Positions 8,753 through 10,980 of a stretch of 10,980 bases of DNA are shown here, in pieces (positions within the stretch are counted from its first letter, which is position 1; each line of letters begins with the position of its first letter). The notes beneath the pieces were generated by a model, which searched no databases, had not been told where the DNA came from, and was given only the letters and a program-made list of their open reading frames with translations. The translations under genes and the position numbers were made by a program. Location of the stretch: the NCBI GenBank assembly GCA_003024985.2, contig PXIH01S0049864.1, one strand, 5' to 3'. The stretch is from Euperipatoides rowelli (lineage: Eukaryota > Onychophora > Udeonychophora > Euonychophora > Peripatopsidae).

Positions 8753-8883
8753 TGGAATATGATCGTATTCCGAAGCCAGTAACAGCGCCATCTATGCCCA
8801 GCGCGGGAACTATTTTTAGAAACTTTTAAAAAAAAATGTTTGATGCCCATGTAACAGGATTAAACGCTAGTTAAGTATAAAAT
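8753..8883. mobile_element. 131-bp insertion in the LINE between RT motifs A and B, flanked by TAAT
   Basis: The LINE protein breaks off after YKKALD and resumes with YRFVLDAL. The intervening 131 bases have no RT similarity and are bordered by TAAT at 8749-8752 and 8884-8887. Deleting the insert and one TAAT puts the two RT pieces back in one frame (A-L-D-stop-C-Y-R-F-V), supporting a 4-base target duplication. It contains a near-palindrome at 8754-8771 (GGAATATGATCGTATTCC), a GC-rich segment with CAGCGCCATCTATG, and an A-rich run (8828-8836). It could be a MITE or SINE fragment; the family is not recognised and clear terminal inverted repeats were not found. Confidence 0.6.
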
Positions 8884-9544
8884 TAATCCAAGGCTTTTTT
8901 ATAATCAAGTCCTATATAAAGAGGAAGTTCATACTAATTGCATTTGTGAATGACTCCTCATACTACTTGCAGATGGTCCATGGTGCTAAATCCACTCCTG
9001 AAATGAAATTATTTTTATTGAACCTCATCCAATTCTTTTTGTAATCTATTTCTCAGAACCTTGGGAAAATTTTTATATATGACTGGTAACAAGCTTAGAG
9101 TTCTGTAATTTTTAAGGTCTTTATTAACTTTCTTGTATAACAATATTACAACAGCATAATTTACTCAACCAAATGATATATTTCTTTGTTTTAAACATTC
9201 TGTAAAACATCAAGCAAGTTTTTTCTAGTTCATCCTCTCTTGCTTTTATAATATCAAATGTTATGGTGTCTATTCCTGGTGCCTTTCCATTCTTCATATG
9301 CTTCACTGCATGCTTAACTTCTGTGAGTACATATGGTTCAACAATCAGTGTGTCAATCAAATCATTTTTGTCTTTTAGATCTTCCTCCTTAATGTTGGTA
9401 ATATTTGATCCATCTTGATAAAGTGTCTTGTAAACTTCTTTAACTCTTTGACCAATAATTTTTTTATTTATAATAATGGTACCATCTTTTTCTTTTATTG
9501 CTATTTGTTTTTCCCAATCAACCTTTGTTTGTTTTTCTTCAAGC
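8884..9544 (-). pseudogene. LINE linker and N-terminal reverse transcriptase (motifs 0-A), broken
   Basis: An open frame on the minus strand (9124-9573) carries the linker and first RT block: KEKDGTIIINKK, VKEVYKTLYQDG and the hallmark MKNGKAPGIDTITFDIIKA. Past a frame break near 9124-9130 the reading continues as LYKKVNKDLKNYRTLSLLPVIYK and LRNRLQKELDEVQ. A stop follows, then FRSGFSTMDHLQVV and the motif A equivalent LYIGLDYKKALD (about 8886-8925), which carries the first catalytic Asp region but lacks about one residue relative to the usual YIGFxDYxKAFD. The segment ends where the 131-bp insertion begins. Confidence 0.85.
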
Positions 9545-9870
9545 TTCATCAGAATGGCTTGAAGTTGGGGCATATACTTGGATTATCTGAATCTCATGTA
9601 TCTTACTCTTAGTCTATCTCTACAATACTATTGTTTAATTTTTTATGGATAATGAATCCAACACCACCCATCTGTCCTGATGTGTGTCATCGGTAGTAGA
9701 AGATATGTCCACTCAAGTTATATTTGTCCTTCCCATTTGCTGCTAATCGACTTAGTTCTATAATGTCCCACTTGATTTTACACATTTCTTCTATCTCTTA
9801 CATATCTTTGCTTTGCTTGAGAAAGTTTGACAATTATATGTTCATAGGGTCAGCATTGTATGGTAGCCTA
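9545..9870 (-). pseudogene. LINE endonuclease (APE-type) fragment, broken
   Basis: The minus-strand translation shows the start of an exonuclease-endonuclease-phosphatase domain. The pieces are YNADP and a leader, then KIKWDIIELSRL (equivalent to the usual IKWDIIGLSET segment, with the catalytic Glu region altered to SRL), LSGHIFYYR, GGVGFIIHKKLNN, and after a frame change near 9605-9620, IQIIQVYAPTSSHSDEA. At least four in-frame stops are present. The protein similarity ends near 9545, where it jumps straight to the linker before the RT. The catalytic second half of the domain is therefore missing, probably by an internal deletion of several hundred bases. Confidence 0.75.
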
Positions 9871-10135
9871 ATGGTTTTATCTGGATATTCTTAGAACTCT
9901 CCGGTATCATGTCACGATTGCTGCCTTGAACAGGGTCAATCGGGCTTCCAGGAAATAACTGGATCATTAATTTAGTTGTACTTTCTTAGTATTATCTAGG
10001 GGAAACTGGCTTAACTCCATAGGCTGGCCATACAGGTTCGTGAGACTCACAGTTATATATTCACAGCTATCCCCCATATCTAGGGAACATTCCACTATTC
10101 ACAACCTGCGGGCTTACACTCTAGAAGCCAACTCT

Positions 10136-10895
10136 GTATATATCTATATAGTATGTACATTAATAAGGATCTTGTGAACCGCATAAAAAATATAGCTCAG
10201 AAACATTTATTAAAAAAAAAAAAATTTTTTATTTTAAAGTATAATTATTTAGCTTTAAAACTGTGCAAATATTTTAAAAATTAGTTAAGATTACTATTTA
10301 TCCCTTAATATTTTTAAAAAAAGTACCCTAGGCCTGAAGCGAAAGTTGATCAGTAGGATATAATCTTGAAAAAAAAACACATTAGACAACCTCTTACTCG
10401 GTTTTGTGTGAAAACTAAAAAACTGGTTCACTGACGATGTGGAATTAGTACTCTGGTGACATAATATGACGAGTATTTTGTTCAATGTAATTAGTATAAA
10501 CTGATTAGAAAACACAATCAAACTTAACAAAACATACATTCATACTTAAAATAAACGATAAAATTTCTCTTTTTTGATCATTTGTGAGTCCTAAAAAGGA
10601 CTCATTGTAAGAAGAAAAAAAATTTAATTAACTTATAACGATGAAATCGTGGCGGCGACTGAAACCGAGAAGGATGCGGTTAGGCTTGTAGTATATTAAA
10701 CTATACAGTATTTAGTGATCCAAATTTGCTTCTGGAAGCCTTGTTAAATTCCACCTAATAGAAGTTGGGCACATTAGATTCGACATTCAATTTTTACTAA
10801 GTCCAGCATAATCATTCTTTTATGCCGATAGCAAAATCCTTAAATTTTATTGGAGCCATATTGTTCAAGACCATTTTTTTTTTTCCAAATTTCAG
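10136..10895. other. Non-coding region right of the LINE
   Basis: The sequence is AT-rich with several A runs and no recognisable gene. The minus-strand frame at 10294-10539 (81 codons) is AT-driven and matches no family known to me. Two local features stand out. One is a perfect hairpin at 10585-10604. The other is a small CpG-rich patch at about 10638-10685, where ACGATGAAATCGT forms an inverted repeat and an ATG at 10641 opens a 16-codon basic peptide ending at 10691. No function is assigned to either. Confidence 0.5.
10585..10604 (-). promoter_or_regulatory. Perfect 8-bp hairpin resembling a histone mRNA 3' stem-loop (minus strand)
   Basis: On the minus strand the core reads AGTCCTTTTTAGGACT: a six-base-pair stem with a TTTT loop, extended by two further pairs outside. 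Against the metazoan histone stem-loop consensus GGYYCTTYTNAGRRCC it matches at 14 of 16 positions; the only difference is the outermost pair, A-T instead of G-C. It is followed by CACA and, about ten bases on, the purine-rich CAAAAAAGAGAAA, the arrangement of a histone downstream element. No histone-coding sequence was recognised upstream on that strand, so it may be a relic, a solo element or a chance hairpin. Confidence 0.35.
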
Positions 10896-10980
10896 ACCTT
10901 CACCATAAGTGGTCTTCCAGGTCCTACAGGTTCCTTGATGTTACAAGGGCAGCGTACTTGGAAAAACCCGAGGCGAGCTG
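10896..10980 (+). CDS. Possible exon start running off the window, unidentified
   Basis: A T11 run (10874-10884) leads into CCAAATTTCAG ending at 10895, a good splice-acceptor shape. The following 85 bases are much richer in GC than the surroundings. Two of three plus-strand frames stay open to the window edge: one begins TFTISGLPGPTGS, the other LHHKWSSRSYRF. The minus strand is also open through 28 codons (10978-10895), containing EPVGPGRPLMVKV and ending in TGA (10892-10894). The alternative is therefore the tail of a minus-strand gene or retroelement followed by an A-run. Neither product is recognised. Confidence 0.25.

Larger units (their letters stand above)
7140..10135 (-). mobile_element. 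Degenerate non-LTR retrotransposon (APE-type, RTE-like LINE), minus strand, interrupted by two later insertions
   Basis: Read on the minus strand from right to left, the parts of an APE-type LINE occur in correct order. They are a GC-richer 5' leader (about 9870-10135), the N-terminal endonuclease with YNADP, IKWDIIELS, GGVGFII and IQVYAPTSSHSDE, the linker with KEKDGTI and NGKAPGIDTI, RT motifs NYRTLSLLPVIYK, FRSGFSTMDHLQ, YIGLDYKKALD, GVCQGDAISPKIF and FADIVLF, and a post-RT block with YVYLGQLI and VNRRMKKGWSAF. I recognise this motif set from arthropod elements annotated as endonuclease-reverse transcriptase; RTE-like is my best guess for the clade. The copy is dead: it has stops, frame changes, a missing stretch between endonuclease and linker, and loss of one Asp in the FADD motif. 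Both ends are approximate, and no poly(A) or flanking duplication was defined. Confidence 0.88.

Noticed and set aside
9415-9612. 65-codon plus-strand ORF rich in Phe and Leu
   Set aside because: It is the antisense shadow of the LINE linker and endonuclease sequence on the minus strand.
10294-10539. 81-codon minus-strand ORF as a gene
   Set aside because: Low-complexity hydrophobic and aromatic translation typical of AT-rich non-coding DNA, with no homology recognised.
1-10980. CRISPR array, bacterial operon, tRNA or rRNA genes
   Set aside because: No regularly spaced repeats, no prokaryotic gene organisation and no cloverleaf or rRNA-like segment was found; intron signals and LINE content indicate a eukaryotic nuclear genome.

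Overview
The window looks like AT-rich nuclear DNA from an invertebrate animal. It has a large C2H2 zinc-finger exon preceded by an intron acceptor, long gene-poor stretches with homopolymer runs, an APE-type LINE wreck, and cut-and-paste style insertions. Recurrent short words such as TAGGCCTA-like strings and an AGATGGCGCTG-like word inside one insertion would fit an arthropod or another marine invertebrate, but I cannot place the organism. Three undetermined bases (581, 592, 600) show this is draft assembly.

Layout: 1-2152 is AT-rich non-coding sequence. It is best read as the 5' flank and/or intron of the next gene, with one weak candidate first exon near 184-267 and a small GC-richer repeat patch at about 645-787. 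The exon at 2153-3970 encodes a BTB/POZ protein with five C2H2 zinc fingers, an AT-hook-like basic patch and an acidic C-terminus. It is the only convincing intact coding sequence. From 3971 to about 7140 lies its 3' UTR plus gene-free DNA, including a T9-G12 tract at 6170-6190.

From about 7140 to 10135 the minus strand carries a decayed non-LTR retrotransposon (RTE-like, clade not settled). Its 5' leader, endonuclease fragment, linker and reverse-transcriptase motifs follow in the correct order when read from right to left. It has stops, frame changes and an internal deletion, and it has been split by two later insertions. One is a 1020-bp element with terminal inverted repeats, flanked by TA, sitting just before the RT catalytic motif (7473-8492). 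The other is a 131-bp element flanked by the 4-mer TAAT, sitting just after RT motif A (8753-8883). In both cases, removing the insert plus one copy of the flanking duplication restores the RT reading frame, so the boundaries are well supported.

From 10136 to the end no gene is clear. There is a hairpin at 10585-10604 that matches the histone mRNA 3' stem-loop consensus on the minus strand, with a purine-rich stretch downstream, but no recognisable histone. A GC-richer segment at 10896-10980 follows a good splice-acceptor-like sequence and may be the start of an exon that runs off the window.

I see no operon-like or coordinated multi-gene system. The transcription-factor exon and the nested transposon graveyard appear functionally independent.
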